Origin: Occultella kanbiaonis
Lineage (GTDB): Bacteria > Actinomycetota > Actinomycetes > Actinomycetales > Beutenbergiaceae
Direction of reading: 5' to 3'
DNA length: 64,000 nucleotides
Assembly (NCBI RefSeq): GCF_009708215.1
Contig: NZ_CP046175.1
Span: forward strand, 3,968,001-4,032,000
Positions within the stretch are counted from its first letter, which is position 1, and the number at the start of each line of letters is the position of its first letter. The position numbers and the translations under genes are program-made. This document shows positions 46,118 through 57,914 of this stretch, piece by piece. Under the pieces are notes generated by a model. That model worked only from the letters and a program-made list of their open reading frames with translations. It had not been told where the DNA came from and searched no databases.

Positions 46118-46121
<4 letters not shown>
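45375..46121 (-). CDS. sdhB: Succinate dehydrogenase iron-sulfur subunit
   Basis: 248 residues. N-terminal 2Fe-2S ferredoxin domain with [10 protein letters not shown] and a later Cys; C-terminal cluster domain with [15 protein letters not shown] and [15 protein letters not shown] for the 4Fe-4S and 3Fe-4S centres. Carries electrons from SdhA flavin to the membrane heme/menaquinone. The GTG at 46121 overlaps the sdhA stop as GTGA. Confidence 0.96.
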
Positions 46122-48074
<1,953 letters not shown>

Positions 48075-48082
<8 letters not shown>

Positions 48083-48800
48083 CCAATCCGAAGAGAACGG
48101 CGAAGGGCGGGATCAGGAAGCCCACCACGATCACGGCCGCGACGACGACCGCGATGATGTTCAGGTTCTTGCGGCGTTTCGGGCTCGTGTTCGCCCCGAG
48201 CGTCGCCATCGCGGCCCAGATCCCGTGCCGCAGGTGGAACGCGAGCGCGATCAGCGCGATCGTGTAGCTGAGCACCACCCACCAGATGCTGAACCCGTTG
48301 ACGACCCGCTCGAACGGGCTGTCCGAGGCGCCACCCGGAGCGATCGTGTTCGTGGTCAGGTGCAGCAGGTGGTAGATCACGAAGAGCAGGATCGTCACGC
48401 CACCCCAGCGGAGCGTGAACGAGGCGTAACTGCGCTGCGCACCGCGCGGTGCCTTCGAGCTGGCGTATCTGGCCCCACCCTTGCCGCCGGTGGCCTTACG
48501 GGCCCGTCGCCACAGCGTGATCGCGGAGACCGCGTGCACCACGATGGCGGCGAGCAGGACGATCCGGATGATCCACAGTGCACCGCCGTACGGCAGGATC
48601 GGCTCGCCGAGCTCGCGCAGGTGGTGGGAGTAGCCGTCGAAGGCGTCCTGGCCCTCGAACACCTTGAGGTTCCCGTACATGTGAGCCAGCAGGAACAGCA
48701 CCAGGATGATGCCGCTGATCGCCATGGCGACCTTCAACAGCGGTGTGGATCTCCACACGGATCCTGGTTGGGGGGATGAGGTCACCGTACGCGTTGCCAC
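48075..48800 (-). CDS. sdhC: Succinate dehydrogenase cytochrome b subunit
   Basis: About 241 residues with five transmembrane helices, the single-anchor-subunit type. Candidate heme-ligand histidines lie in [37 protein letters not shown] and [12 protein letters not shown] chose the GTG at 48800 (VATRTVTSS) because a TAAGTT -10-like hexamer lies 7 bases upstream, suggesting a leaderless message; a GTG at 48839 is in frame. First gene of sdhCAB. Confidence 0.92.
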
Positions 48801-48873
48801 GGCGACTAACTTATCCCTTCCGAACGGTGCGCGTGACACGAGGGCGTGTGGTGGTGACGGTCTGTCGTGAATC

Positions 48874-49722
48874 TCACGTCGGCGTCGTCGACGGCGCGCC
48901 GGTGCCCACCGCGCCGTCGATGACGCTGACGTGCCAGCGGCCGAGGTTGCTCGTGAAGAGCCGGCTCCCCCGGAACGCGAGGTTCGTGGGGTGGCAGAGC
49001 AGGTGGGCGGTCGGGTCGGCCACGACGGTCGTGACGGTGCCCTCGGCCGGGTCCACGCGGAGCACCTGGGACGGTTCGTAGCACCCGACGTACACGGCGC
49101 CGTCGGGGCCGACCGTGACGCCGTCGGGCAGTGCGCCCGGCAGGTGCGCGAGGAGTTCGGGGCGCCCGGGGGCGCCGTCCGGCCCGATCGCGATCCTGGT
49201 GATCGCGGACGCGAACGTCTCCGCGACGTACAGTTCCCGGCCCGACGGCGTCAGCGCGAGCCCGTTCGCGAAGTCCAGTTCGCCGTCGTACCACAGGCCT
49301 CCGGTGCCGTCCGGAGCGAACCGGTACACCCCCGGGGCCGGTACGCCCTGCGCGCCGGAGTCCGAGACGTAGACGGTGCCGTCGGCGGCGACGGCGATCG
49401 CGTTCGGGGTCACGAACGGCCGGTCGCCGCCGCGGGAGAACACCTCGACGGCGCGGGTGGCGACGTCGAGGCGGTGCACGACGCGCGCCTTCAGGTCGCA
49501 CGCGTAGAGCGCGTCGCCGGCCGGGGTGAAGGTCACGCCGAGGATGAACCCGCCGGTGCTCGCGACCACCTCGAGGGCGTCGCCGTCCGGAGCGATCCGG
49601 TAGAGCTGGCCGGCCTCGCCGCCGCACCAGATGCTCCCGTCGGGATGCACCGCGATCCCCTCCGGATGATCCAGCCGTGGGTCGGTCAGGGTCCCGTCGT
49701 GGAACACGCGCACCGTTGCCAT
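48874..49722 (-). CDS. SMP-30/gluconolactonase family protein
   Basis: 282-residue beta-propeller of the SMP-30/LRE family, which hydrolyses sugar lactones to aldonates. The metal-site pattern is seen in DHPEGIAVHPDGSIWCGGE (Glu), FVTPNAIAVAADGTVYVSDSG (Asn) and LDFANGLALTPSGRELYVAET (Asn), with a late Asp in ALPDGVTVGPDG. The ATG at 49722 follows AGGAGG. Last gene of the carbohydrate cluster; sdhC begins 74 bases later. Confidence 0.9.
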   Translation of the reverse strand: MATVRVFHDGTLTDPRLDHPEGIAVHPDGSIWCGGEAGQLYRIAPDGDALEVVASTGGFILGVTFTPAGDALYACDLKARVVHRLDVATRAVEVFSRGGDRPFVTPNAIAVAADGTVYVSDSGAQGVPAPGVYRFAPDGTGGLWYDGELDFANGLALTPSGRELYVAETFASAITRIAIGPDGAPGRPELLAHLPGALPDGVTVGPDGAVYVGCYEPSQVLRVDPAEGTVTTVVADPTAHLLCHPTNLAFRGSRLFTSNLGRWHVSVIDGAVGTGAPSTTPT

Positions 49723-49757
49723 GGCCTCCTCCTTCCTCGTCGCCTCGCACTTCGCGG

Positions 49758-50768
49758 TCAGCTCGGTTCGAACAGGCTCGCCTCGATCGTCGCGGTCCGG
49801 CGCTCGCCGCCGGCCAGATGCAGCAGGTCCTCGTCGCGCGCTCCGGCGACGCCGTGGCCCGGGATCGTGCCGGCCGGCTCGATGGCGCACACGTACGCCT
49901 CACGCCACCACGGGTGCCCGGGGCTCGCGTGCAGCTCCTGCCAGAACCACGCGTGCGGCCAGACGGTCCCGTCCCAGGACAGCCGCACGCCCAGACCGAG
50001 GCGGGCGTTCGTGATCTCGGCCCACGCGCCGTCGGGCCCGAGGTCGGTCAGGTACCCGAATGTGGCGACCCGTTCATCCGGCCCGGGCACCGCGGACAGG
50101 TCACGCACCGACCCGTCGGCCGCGACGGCCAACGGCCACGCCCCGGACGCTCCCGCCGCCAGGTGGGTGCCCGGGGACGTCGCGTCGGCGAGGAAGGTCC
50201 GAGCGCCCGTGGTGATCCGCGCCCCGGCGGCCAGCAGCGGTGCCCCGAACGCCGGGTGGTGCGACCACATCATCCCGATCGGGTCCGGCCCGGTGTTCGC
50301 ACAGGTCTCGGTGATCGACACGCCCGCGCCGTCCAGCCGGATGGTCCGCTCCAGCCGGAGCGGGGCGGCGGTGAGCCGGGTCCGCGCCGTCAGCCACGCG
50401 GCCTGTCCGTCGGTTCCGCTCCCGGTGACCTGCCACGGGATCCGGGACGCCTCCCCGTGGAACCCCCAGGTGCCCCCGCCCGGCGCGGGCGACGCGGCGC
50501 CACCGTTCGGGCAGAGCACCTGCCACCCGCCGGGATAGCGCTCGAGCCACTGCGGTTCGTCGACGGCGTTCCAGGCCCCGGCCGCCCGCGGCGGGATGCC
50601 CCACGGCGCCCGGAACAGCACGTCCACCCCGGTGCGCCGGTCCACGAGCGAGACGAGGTCGCACCCCTTCTCGGGCAGCACGGTCAGGCTCGCCGCGTGG
50701 CTGCGCAGTTCCAGCGCCGGCCACCCGCCGTCGAGGGTGATCGCCGCGATCCCTGGTGCCGCACTCAT
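49758..50768 (-). CDS. Aldose-epimerase-like protein (DUF4432 type)
   Basis: 336 residues of the galactose-mutarotase-like beta-sandwich. Features include LTVLPEKGCDLVSLVDRRTG, YPGGWQVLCPNGG, WGFHGEASRIPW (catalytic-type His) and MMWSHHPAFG (second His). The residue order fits mutarotase-like proteins that act on sugars released inside the cell. The ATG at 50768 has GGAG 8 bases upstream and lies 5 bases after the glycosidase stop. Confidence 0.82.
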   Translation of the reverse strand: MSAAPGIAAITLDGGWPALELRSHAASLTVLPEKGCDLVSLVDRRTGVDVLFRAPWGIPPRAAGAWNAVDEPQWLERYPGGWQVLCPNGGAASPAPGGGTWGFHGEASRIPWQVTGSGTDGQAAWLTARTRLTAAPLRLERTIRLDGAGVSITETCANTGPDPIGMMWSHHPAFGAPLLAAGARITTGARTFLADATSPGTHLAAGASGAWPLAVAADGSVRDLSAVPGPDERVATFGYLTDLGPDGAWAEITNARLGLGVRLSWDGTVWPHAWFWQELHASPGHPWWREAYVCAIEPAGTIPGHGVAGARDEDLLHLAGGERRTATIEASLFEPS

Positions 50769-50773
50769 CGCCG

Positions 50774-52852
50774 TCAGCTCCTGCGCACCTGGCCGTCGAC
50801 CACGTCGTAGCTGACGCCGCCGACGCGCAGCCCCCGCAACGCGGCACCGGCGTCGAGCCCCTCCACGCAGCCGTTCGCCGTCACCGTGCCGTCCCAGTCC
50901 ACGTGGACGCCGAAGATCCCGGAGATCACCAGTTCCACCCAGGCCCCGGCCGAGGAGCAGGACCAGTCGATCAGGTACGGGAACTGGGGTGGGGTCTTGC
51001 GCGCTCCCCCGTTGACCGGTTCGGCGGCCTCCTCGACGAAGTGCGCCTGCCCGGGTGGGCCCTGGTTCGCCGACCTGGCCAGACCGGGCAGCCACTCCAG
51101 CACCACCTCGGGGTGGCCGAGGGCGATCGCGGACCGCGCGGCGTCCGGCGGCCAGGCCGGGTAGGCGCCGTTCCACTGATGGTCGGCGCGCAGGGAGTAG
51201 CCGGCGTCGGCGTCGTACGGCGAGAGGGCTCGCATCCAGGATGGCGTCCGCAACTCCTGCGTGAAGAACCGCACCATCTCGTCCCGGGTCCCGGCAGGCA
51301 GGTCCGCGGCGATCGTGGTGCCCACGGTGGCGAAGTCGTAGCAGTGCCGGGTCGGGACCAGCGAACCGTCGGGCTGGCGGGCGTGGAAGAACCCGTCGCC
51401 GGGGATGTACAGGTCCTTGACCAGGGCGACGAGCTCCTCGGCCTCGGCCCGCAGCGACGCCGCCTCGCCCGGGTCGCCCTCGAGGTCGGCGAGACCGGCC
51501 GCGGTGCGCAGGCACCACACGTTCGCGGCGTTCAGGCTGGCGACCTCGTGCACGTAGGAGCTGACGCACTCGAGCAGATTGTCGATCTCCCCGTAGTCGG
51601 CGAGGCCACTGGCCGAGCGGATCCGGTGCCAGGCCCGCGACCACGCGCGGACGTCGTCGGCGAGACGCTGCGTGACGCCGTCGGCCGTGGTGAGCGACTC
51701 CTCCAGGAAGGCACGGTCCCCGGTGAACGCGACGTAGTCGCGCACGAGCCGGGTCATCGCGTAGTGGTTGACCGAGTACCAGTAGCCGACCGGCCCGCCG
51801 GTGAGCCACTCGGTGCCGAAGTGCTTATCGATGTCCAGTCCGACCCAGTGCGCGATCTGCCGGCGCATCACGCCCGGGTCGAGCAGGGCGTGCACCTGGG
51901 AGGACAGCGAGTAGTCCCAGATGAACGTCGTGGTCTGCCAGTACCGGGGCATGAGCGTGTCGTAGGTGCGGCCGAGCACGGACGCCGGGTTGTCCCGCTT
52001 GAACCACAACACCCCGACGGCGCCCCACCAGTACAGCCGTCGCAGCGCCTCGTCGTCGGTCTCGAGCACCGGCAGAGCGCCGCCGAACTCGTCGTCGTCG
52101 GGGTCGAACATGGCGGCGATCTGCCGGTCCCACTCGACCTCACTGGCCCGCGCCGCATCCGCCAGACCTGCCACGAGGCGGTCCGCGACCTGCGCCGCCT
52201 CGGCCGGCTCCGCGGCGACGGCATGCACGTAGCCGAACGCGACCGTGGCGCCGGCGGGCACCTCGAGCACCGCCTCGACGACGTGCGCCGGCCCGTCCAG
52301 CAGCCGTGCGCCGTCGGGCCGGACGAACTCCTGGACCGCGGTGGCGCTGCCGTCGGTGCCGACCAGCCGGGCGCCCGTCCGGGTGAGGGTGTTCGTGGCC
52401 TGCGGTGGCTCGGCCGAGCGCCACGGTCCGGCCTGCTTCGTCACGGTCGAGGCCAGCCACAGGCCGAGCCGCAGGTCCCGGTCGGTGCCGGTGGTCTCGG
52501 TGACCTCGATCGTCACACTCACGCCGGGCTCGCCGGGCGGGCACACGGTGACCGTGGTGATCTCCCAGCCGTCGATCGTGGTGGAGCGCTCGACCCGGTC
52601 CGGGCGCCAGCGCACGCTCACGGGAGCGCCGAAGGACCGGGCGAGGCGGCCGCCGAGGTAGAGCTGGCCGGAGATCGAGTCCCCCTGGGAGACCGGCGGG
52701 ACGTTCAGGCTCCGGACGGCGACGACGTCGTGGTCCACCTGGGCGACGGCCCAGTGGTTGGTCAGGCCGGGCGGGTTGACCATGTCGTCGAAGGCATCGA
52801 CGACGACGTCGCTGGCGACGTCGGCGCAGGTCGGGACGAGGTGGTGGGTCAC
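50774..52852 (-). CDS. Six-hairpin glycosidase-like protein, family not assigned
   Basis: 692 residues without signal peptide. The N-terminal about 270 residues look like a beta-sandwich cap. The rest looks like an (alpha/alpha)6 barrel: EALRRLYWWGAVGVLWFKRD, PRYWQTTTFIWDYSLSSQVHALLDPGVM, and DYGEIDNLLECVSSYVHEVASLNAANVWCL. Candidate acids are Asp in FIWDYSLSS and Glu in YGEIDN, and another in FVEEAAEPVN. It resembles GH63/GH37/GH15-type enzymes in outline only. The GTG at 52852 overlaps the CE7 esterase stop (GTGA) with AAGGA upstream. Predicted cytoplasmic glycoside hydrolase. Confidence 0.6.
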   Translation of the reverse strand: MTHHLVPTCADVASDVVVDAFDDMVNPPGLTNHWAVAQVDHDVVAVRSLNVPPVSQGDSISGQLYLGGRLARSFGAPVSVRWRPDRVERSTTIDGWEITTVTVCPPGEPGVSVTIEVTETTGTDRDLRLGLWLASTVTKQAGPWRSAEPPQATNTLTRTGARLVGTDGSATAVQEFVRPDGARLLDGPAHVVEAVLEVPAGATVAFGYVHAVAAEPAEAAQVADRLVAGLADAARASEVEWDRQIAAMFDPDDDEFGGALPVLETDDEALRRLYWWGAVGVLWFKRDNPASVLGRTYDTLMPRYWQTTTFIWDYSLSSQVHALLDPGVMRRQIAHWVGLDIDKHFGTEWLTGGPVGYWYSVNHYAMTRLVRDYVAFTGDRAFLEESLTTADGVTQRLADDVRAWSRAWHRIRSASGLADYGEIDNLLECVSSYVHEVASLNAANVWCLRTAAGLADLEGDPGEAASLRAEAEELVALVKDLYIPGDGFFHARQPDGSLVPTRHCYDFATVGTTIAADLPAGTRDEMVRFFTQELRTPSWMRALSPYDADAGYSLRADHQWNGAYPAWPPDAARSAIALGHPEVVLEWLPGLARSANQGPPGQAHFVEEAAEPVNGGARKTPPQFPYLIDWSCSSAGAWVELVISGIFGVHVDWDGTVTANGCVEGLDAGAALRGLRVGGVSYDVVDGQVRRS

Positions 52853-53898
52853 GGCTGTCCTTGGTTCGGGTGCTGGTCGGGTGGCAGGTGGTGGTCGGCC
52901 GCGGCTGGTCCGAGGTGTTCGGCGAGCCAGGCGGCCAGGTGCGCGTCGTCGTGCGCGCCGCCTGCCTCGTGGCCGCCGTAGGGCCAGGTGCGGACCTCGG
53001 GGGCGACCGCCTCGATAGCGTTGATCGCTCCGAAGATGCCCGACGGCGGGCAGATCGGGTCCGCGAGCCCCACGGAGATCCAGGTGGGGCAGCGCAGCCG
53101 CGGTGCGAGGAAGGAGACGTCGACATGATCGAGCACCGCGAGGACGTCCTCCGTGCGGGTGCGGTGCACGGACAGGTAGCGGGCCAGGTCCCCGTAGGGC
53201 TCGGCGTCGGTGACCTCGAGGGCGCGGGCGATCCCGCACAGGAACGGTGCCCTGGCCCCGACGGCGGCGACGGCGGGGTTCAGCGCCGCGGCGGCCAGCG
53301 CGAGCGCGCCGCCCTGGCTGTGCCCGACGGCGGCGATCCGGCTCGGGTCCGCGCCGGGCAGGCGGGCGGCGGCGTCGACGGCGAGCACGGCGTCGGTGAG
53401 CAGGCGGCGGTAGTAGAGGTGGTCGGGGTGGTCGACGCCCTTGGTGAGCAGGCCGAGCGATCCCGCCACGGAGCCGTGCGGGTCCGGGGTGTCCCCGGTG
53501 TTCCAGATGCTGCCCTGGCCGCGGCTGTCCACGACGAGCTGCGCGAACCCGTGGCCGGCCCAGATCAGGCGCTCGTGGGGCAGCCCGCGGCCGCCGCCGT
53601 ACCCGAGGAACTCGACCACGACCGGACGGGTGCCGGGTGTGCCCGCGGCAGCGACGCCGTCGGGCAGTACCGGCACCAGCCACCAGGCCCGGACGTCCTC
53701 GCCGGCGAAACCGGGGAAGGTGACGTCGTAGCAGGTGACCGTGCGCAGGCCGACGTCGACGCGGTCGGCTCGCACCGGCCCGGCCGCGGCGCGGGACTGC
53801 GCCAGGGTCCGATCCCAGTACTCGGCCAGGCCAGGCGGCGCCGGCCGCGGGTTCCGGTAGGTCCGCAATTGCTCCAGGGGCAGGTCGACCCGCACCAT
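52849..53898 (-). CDS. CE7-family acetyl esterase (acetylxylan esterase / cephalosporin-C deacetylase type)
   Basis: 349-residue alpha/beta hydrolase with the CE7 triad of motifs: RGQG (about 126-129), the nucleophile elbow GHSQGG (Ser194; GxSQGG in the family), and the C-terminal YGGHE with the catalytic His. CE7 esterases remove acetyl groups from short xylo-oligosaccharides and other small sugars inside the cell. ATG at 53898. Coupled to the glycosidase-like gene by a 4-base overlap, implying deacetylation and cleavage of the same substrate. Confidence 0.88.
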   Translation of the reverse strand: MVRVDLPLEQLRTYRNPRPAPPGLAEYWDRTLAQSRAAAGPVRADRVDVGLRTVTCYDVTFPGFAGEDVRAWWLVPVLPDGVAAAGTPGTRPVVVEFLGYGGGRGLPHERLIWAGHGFAQLVVDSRGQGSIWNTGDTPDPHGSVAGSLGLLTKGVDHPDHLYYRRLLTDAVLAVDAAARLPGADPSRIAAVGHSQGGALALAAAALNPAVAAVGARAPFLCGIARALEVTDAEPYGDLARYLSVHRTRTEDVLAVLDHVDVSFLAPRLRCPTWISVGLADPICPPSGIFGAINAIEAVAPEVRTWPYGGHEAGGAHDDAHLAAWLAEHLGPAAADHHLPPDQHPNQGQP

Positions 53899-53983
53899 CA
53901 GGTCGCCCCGCCACCGTCGAGCGCGAGGTTGTTGGCCCCGGACTCCTCGGAGAGGCCAACGATGTCGCGTTCGGCGACGACGA

Positions 53984-55258
53984 TCAGGACGGCCATCGGG
54001 CGTACTCCGCGGCGAGGGCCTCCGGGATGCCCTCGATGGTGTGGTCGGCGAAGGACGTGTTCGGCAGCAGCGGGTACCAGTCCGGGCGGCCCGGGTCACG
54101 GTCGTAGGTGTACCCACCGAGCTCGCGGTAGAGCTCGGCGTACTCGGCGACCTTGTCCCGGTCGAGGGTGACGCCGAGGCCCGGCGCCGTGGGCACGGCC
54201 ATCTTCCCGTCGACGTAGGGCCGCAGCCCGCCGGTGACGATGTCGTCGGTGAGGTGGTGGTAGTGCGCGTCGGCGGCGAACACCAGGTTCGGCACCACGG
54301 CACCCAGGTGCAGCATGGTCGCGAGCTGGATGCCCAGTTCCCCGGAGGAGTGCACGGCCACCCCGAGGGAGAACGCCTCGCAGATCCCGGCGGCCCGGAT
54401 GCACGGCCGGATCCCGCCCCAGAACGTGGTGTCCAGCAGGATCACGTCCACGGCAGGGTTGAGGATGTTCGCCGCGAGCTGCTCGAAGTTCACGACCACG
54501 GTGTTCGTGGCGAGCGGGACGTGCGTGTTCTCCCGGACCCTGCGCATCCCGGTGAGGGAGTAGACGGGATCCTCGAGGTAGTCGTTGGGCAGGTCCTCGA
54601 TCGCCTTCGCGAACCGGATCGACTCCTCCACGCTGAGCGCGCCGTTCGGGTCGTACCGGAACCGGTCCGCCGGGAGCGCCTCGGCGAGCGCCCGGTAGCC
54701 GGCCAGCTCGAAGTCGGTGTCGAACACCCCGGCCTTGAGCTTGTGCACCCGGAACCCGTGCTTGGCCCTGAGCGCCTTCGCCTCGTCGACGAGCTGGTCG
54801 ATCGTGCGGACCTCGCCGCTCCCGTCGCGTCCCGGATACCGGTAGAACAGGTAGGACGCGAACTCGACCTCGTCGCGGAGCTTCCCGCCGAGCAGGTCGT
54901 ACACCGGGAGGCCGACGTGCTGGCCGAGCAGGTCAAGGCACGCGAACTCGACGGCGGCCAGGAGCTGGGTGCGGTTGTTGTACAGGCTCGCCGTCGGGTT
55001 CGCGATCATGAACCTGAGCGCCTCGACGCCGGCCGGGTCGTGGCCGACCAGGTAGGGCTTCAGCGCGGCGATGGCGGCCTCCGAGCCCTGCCCACCGCCA
55101 CCCATCTCGCCGAGGCCGATCAGGCCGTTGCTCGCCTCGATCTCCACGATGGTGCGCACGAACCGGCCCCAGTGGGCGCCGTTCGAGTGTCGCAACGGGG
55201 CCTCGAGCGGCACCGTCACGGTGGTCGCCCGGATGTCGACGATCCTGAGGTCGCTCAC
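53984..55258 (-). CDS. Enolase-superfamily dehydratase, glucarate-dehydratase-like
   Basis: 424 residues. Active-site elements of the glucarate dehydratase subgroup: KxK in VHKLKAG (Lys173, Lys175), metal ligands Asp203 (RYDPNGALS), Glu229 (YLEDPV) and Asn252 (LATNTVV), and the His/Asp dyad His303 ([14 protein letters not shown]) with Asp276 (LLDTTFWGG). It should dehydrate an aldonate or aldarate to a 2-keto-3-deoxy acid. HSSGEL in place of the usual HSNNH suggests a substrate other than glucarate. The GTG start overlaps the SDR stop. Confidence 0.87.
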   Translation of the reverse strand: MSDLRIVDIRATTVTVPLEAPLRHSNGAHWGRFVRTIVEIEASNGLIGLGEMGGGGQGSEAAIAALKPYLVGHDPAGVEALRFMIANPTASLYNNRTQLLAAVEFACLDLLGQHVGLPVYDLLGGKLRDEVEFASYLFYRYPGRDGSGEVRTIDQLVDEAKALRAKHGFRVHKLKAGVFDTDFELAGYRALAEALPADRFRYDPNGALSVEESIRFAKAIEDLPNDYLEDPVYSLTGMRRVRENTHVPLATNTVVVNFEQLAANILNPAVDVILLDTTFWGGIRPCIRAAGICEAFSLGVAVHSSGELGIQLATMLHLGAVVPNLVFAADAHYHHLTDDIVTGGLRPYVDGKMAVPTAPGLGVTLDRDKVAEYAELYRELGGYTYDRDPGRPDWYPLLPNTSFADHTIEGIPEALAAEYARWPS

Positions 55259-56076
55259 TGGTCCTCCTCCGGCAGGGCGACGGCGTTGCCCGCGGTGAGG
55301 CCGCCGTCGACCTTGATATCGGCACCGGTCACGAACGATGACCGGTCACTGAGCAGGTAGGCCACCACGTCCGCGACCTCCCCAGCGCGGGCGACCCGCC
55401 CGAGTGGATGCGAGCGGCCCCACTCGGCGACGATCGCGTCGACCTGTTCCTGGCCGTCCGCGTGCAGGCCCGCGGCCCAGCGCAGCATCGGGGTGTCCAC
55501 CGATCCCGGGCACACGGCGTTGACCCGGATCCCTTCCGGTGCATGGTCGACGGCCATGGCGCGGGTCAGTGACAACAGCGCCCCCTTGGTGGCCGCGTAG
55601 GCCGCGACCCCGTGCTGGGCGATGTATGCCTGGACCGAGGAGATCAGCACGATGCCCCCGCCGCCGCCGGAGCGGATCTGCGGCACCGCCAGGTGCGCGG
55701 CCAGGAACGCGCCCCGCACGTTCACGGCCATCACCCGGTCGTAGGTCGCCATCGGGGTGGCGTCCACGGTGCCGTAGGTCTGGATGCCGGCGGCGCAGAC
55801 GAGGCCGCCCAGGCCACCGTCGGCCGCGATGGCCCCGAACGCGGTGGTCATCGCGTCCTCGTCGGTGACGTCCACCCGGATCCCGACGACCTCCCCCGAG
55901 CCGCGGGGCTGCTCCAGCCGCGCGAGGGCGTCGGCGTCGGTGTCGAGCGCGTACACCCGTGCGCCGTCGCCGGCCAGGCGCGCCACGACGGCGCCCCCGA
56001 TCCCCGCCGCTCCCCCGGTGACCGCGACCACGGAGGGTGACCCTCCGCCGTCGGCGGCCTCGATCGGTGTTGTCAT
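55255..56076 (-). CDS. Short-chain dehydrogenase/reductase
   Basis: 273 residues. [15 protein letters not shown] cofactor loop, Asp after the second strand (YALDTDAD) suggesting NAD over NADP, catalytic Ser in ILISSVQAY-like position (GIVLISSVQ), YAATKGA giving Tyr/Lys, and the C-terminal [15 protein letters not shown]. Given its neighbours it probably oxidises a free sugar to its lactone or a related step. Coupled to the dehydratase by GTGA. Confidence 0.9.
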   Translation of the reverse strand: MTTPIEAADGGGSPSVVAVTGGAAGIGGAVVARLAGDGARVYALDTDADALARLEQPRGSGEVVGIRVDVTDEDAMTTAFGAIAADGGLGGLVCAAGIQTYGTVDATPMATYDRVMAVNVRGAFLAAHLAVPQIRSGGGGGIVLISSVQAYIAQHGVAAYAATKGALLSLTRAMAVDHAPEGIRVNAVCPGSVDTPMLRWAAGLHADGQEQVDAIVAEWGRSHPLGRVARAGEVADVVAYLLSDRSSFVTGADIKVDGGLTAGNAVALPEEDQ

Positions 56077-56094
56077 CTCAGGGTTCCGCCTTTC

Positions 56095-56904
56095 TCAGAA
56101 CTGGCCGAGGGACAGGCCCCGGGTGAAGGCCCGCTGCGTGGCCAGGAACAGGATCACGGTGGGCAGGGAGACGAGCAGCCCTCCGGCCAGCACCGTGGAC
56201 ATCGCCGATCCCCCATAGGTGCTCTGCAACGCGGACAGGGCCGTGATCACCGGGCGGATCTCCGAGGACTGGGTCAGGGTCAGGCCCAGCAGCAGGTCGT
56301 TCCAGATGAACGTGGCCTGCAGGATGAAGATCGCGACCAGGGCGCTGGTGGACATCGGCAAATAGATCCGCCAGAAGATCCGCCAGGTGGACGCGCCGTC
56401 CATGACCGCGGCCTCGAACACCTGGTGCGCGATACCGGTGAAGAAGTTGCGCATCACGAACGCGGAGAACGGCGTGGCGATCACGGTGTACACGAGGATC
56501 ATGCCGACCCTGGTGTTGAACAGACCGGTCTGGGCGTACCCGACGAACAGCGGCATCAGGATCATCTGCAGCGGGAAGATCGTGCTCGCGAAGATGACCA
56601 CGAACCAGAAGAAGCCGTTCCGCAGCCGCAGGGCCACGATGGCGAACCCGGCGGCGGCGCCGATGATCACGGCGATGATCGGGGACACGATGGCGTAGAC
56701 GGCCGTCGAGACGATGCCCTGGGACAGCCGGCCGCGGTCCCAGGCGTCGGCCATGTTCGTGAAGAGGGCGCCGAGGTTGCCCGGCTCCCACAGCCCATAC
56801 GTGCCGAACTCCGCGGGCAGCTTCGACGCGTTCGCGAGCAGCAGGTAGACCGGCACCAGCCAGAGCAGGCCGAGGACCGCGAGGACGATCTTGCGTGCGA
56901 GCAT
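56095..56904 (-). CDS. Carbohydrate ABC transporter permease (MalG type)
   Basis: 269 residues with six transmembrane helices and the EAA loop AAVMDGASTWRIFWRIYLPMS that contacts the ATPase. ATG at 56904. It starts 10 bases after the partner permease. No ATPase gene is present in the cluster, so a shared MsiK-type ATPase is likely. Confidence 0.93.
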   Translation of the reverse strand: MLARKIVLAVLGLLWLVPVYLLLANASKLPAEFGTYGLWEPGNLGALFTNMADAWDRGRLSQGIVSTAVYAIVSPIIAVIIGAAAGFAIVALRLRNGFFWFVVIFASTIFPLQMILMPLFVGYAQTGLFNTRVGMILVYTVIATPFSAFVMRNFFTGIAHQVFEAAVMDGASTWRIFWRIYLPMSTSALVAIFILQATFIWNDLLLGLTLTQSSEIRPVITALSALQSTYGGSAMSTVLAGGLLVSLPTVILFLATQRAFTRGLSLGQF

Positions 56905-56914
56905 CGCGGCCTCC

Positions 56915-57832
56915 TCAGATCGACCTGGAGTCGGCGAGCTGCCGGCGCAGGTAGAGGATCGAGGCGAGCACCGTGACCACGGTCAGGAACAGCGCCACCG
57001 CCGCGCCCAGACCGTAGGCGTTGTTGATGAACGTCTCCTTGTACATGGTCAGGGCGAGCGTCTCCGAGACGCGGCCGGGGCCGCCCTTGGTCATGCCCCA
57101 GATGATGTCGAACGTCTTCAGGCTGCCCACGATGGAGAGCCCGACCACCACGGTGGTGAGCGGGGCGAGCATCGGCCAGGTCATCGTGCGGAACAGCGTG
57201 AAGCCGCTGGCGCCGTCGACCCGGGCCGCCTCGAGGGGCTCCTTCGGGATGGACTGCAGGCCGATGCCGAACAGCAGCGCGTTCACACCGGCGCCCTGCC
57301 AGGTGGAGGCCCCGATCATCACGAAGGTGTTCAGGGGTGCGTCGAGCAGCCAGCGCAGTTCCGACCCGGGCAGGTGCAGGAACACCAGCGCCTGGCTCAG
57401 CGCGCCGTTGGTCTGCAGCACGAAGGACCAGATGACGCCGACGGCCACCCCGGAGAGGGCGTACGGGATCAGGAACGGCAGCCGGAACAGCGTCGCATTG
57501 GGCAACCCGTGGCTGAGCACGGCGATCAGCAGCCCGAGTCCGACCGGCAGCGCGATCGTGCCGAGCACCCAGTAGAGAGTGTTGAGGACCGAGTTGAGGA
57601 ACGCCGGGTCGGCGAACATGTCCCGGAAGTTCTCGATGCCGATGAACTCCGGGTCACCGAGGCCGTTGTACTCGGTGAAGCTGATGTAGGTGGTCCACAG
57701 GAACGGCAGGTAGAGCACGACGGCGACGAGCAGGACGCCGGGCGCCACGAAACCGATGCTGGAGAGCCAGAACTGGTTCTTCGGTTTGCGCTGCGGGACG
57801 AGTTCCGCTTGCCGCGCGGTGGGCAGTGACAT
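56915..57832 (-). CDS. Carbohydrate ABC transporter permease (MalF/UgpA type)
   Basis: 305 residues with six transmembrane helices and the EAA loop EAARVDGASGFTLFRTMTWPM. The ATG at 57832 was chosen because GAGGAGGTG lies about 8 bases upstream; the open frame runs on upstream without homology. Follows the binding-protein gene after an intergenic hairpin. Confidence 0.93.
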   Translation of the reverse strand: MSLPTARQAELVPQRKPKNQFWLSSIGFVAPGVLLVAVVLYLPFLWTTYISFTEYNGLGDPEFIGIENFRDMFADPAFLNSVLNTLYWVLGTIALPVGLGLLIAVLSHGLPNATLFRLPFLIPYALSGVAVGVIWSFVLQTNGALSQALVFLHLPGSELRWLLDAPLNTFVMIGASTWQGAGVNALLFGIGLQSIPKEPLEAARVDGASGFTLFRTMTWPMLAPLTTVVVGLSIVGSLKTFDIIWGMTKGGPGRVSETLALTMYKETFINNAYGLGAAVALFLTVVTVLASILYLRRQLADSRSI

Positions 57833-57872
57833 GCGCACGCACCTCCTCTTTCGGGCGGGCCGGATCGTCGGA

Positions 57873-57905
57873 GGGGTCCGCGGCCGGGCTGGGGCGGCGG
57901 ACCCC
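57873..57905 (-). terminator. Intergenic hairpin between binding-protein and permease genes
   Basis: Perfect 9-base arms GGGGTCCGC/GCGGACCCC around a 15-base loop, 9 bases past the binding-protein stop. Hairpins here commonly act as partial terminators or RNA-stability elements that keep binding-protein levels above permease levels. Confidence 0.65.
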
Positions 57906-57914
57906 ACCAACAGG

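Noticed and set aside
53899-53996. 32-codon minus-strand frame ([20 protein letters not shown]...) between the dehydratase and the CE7 esterase
   Set aside because: No ribosome site, no recognisable family, and it overlaps the dehydratase end out of frame; too little evidence to call a gene.
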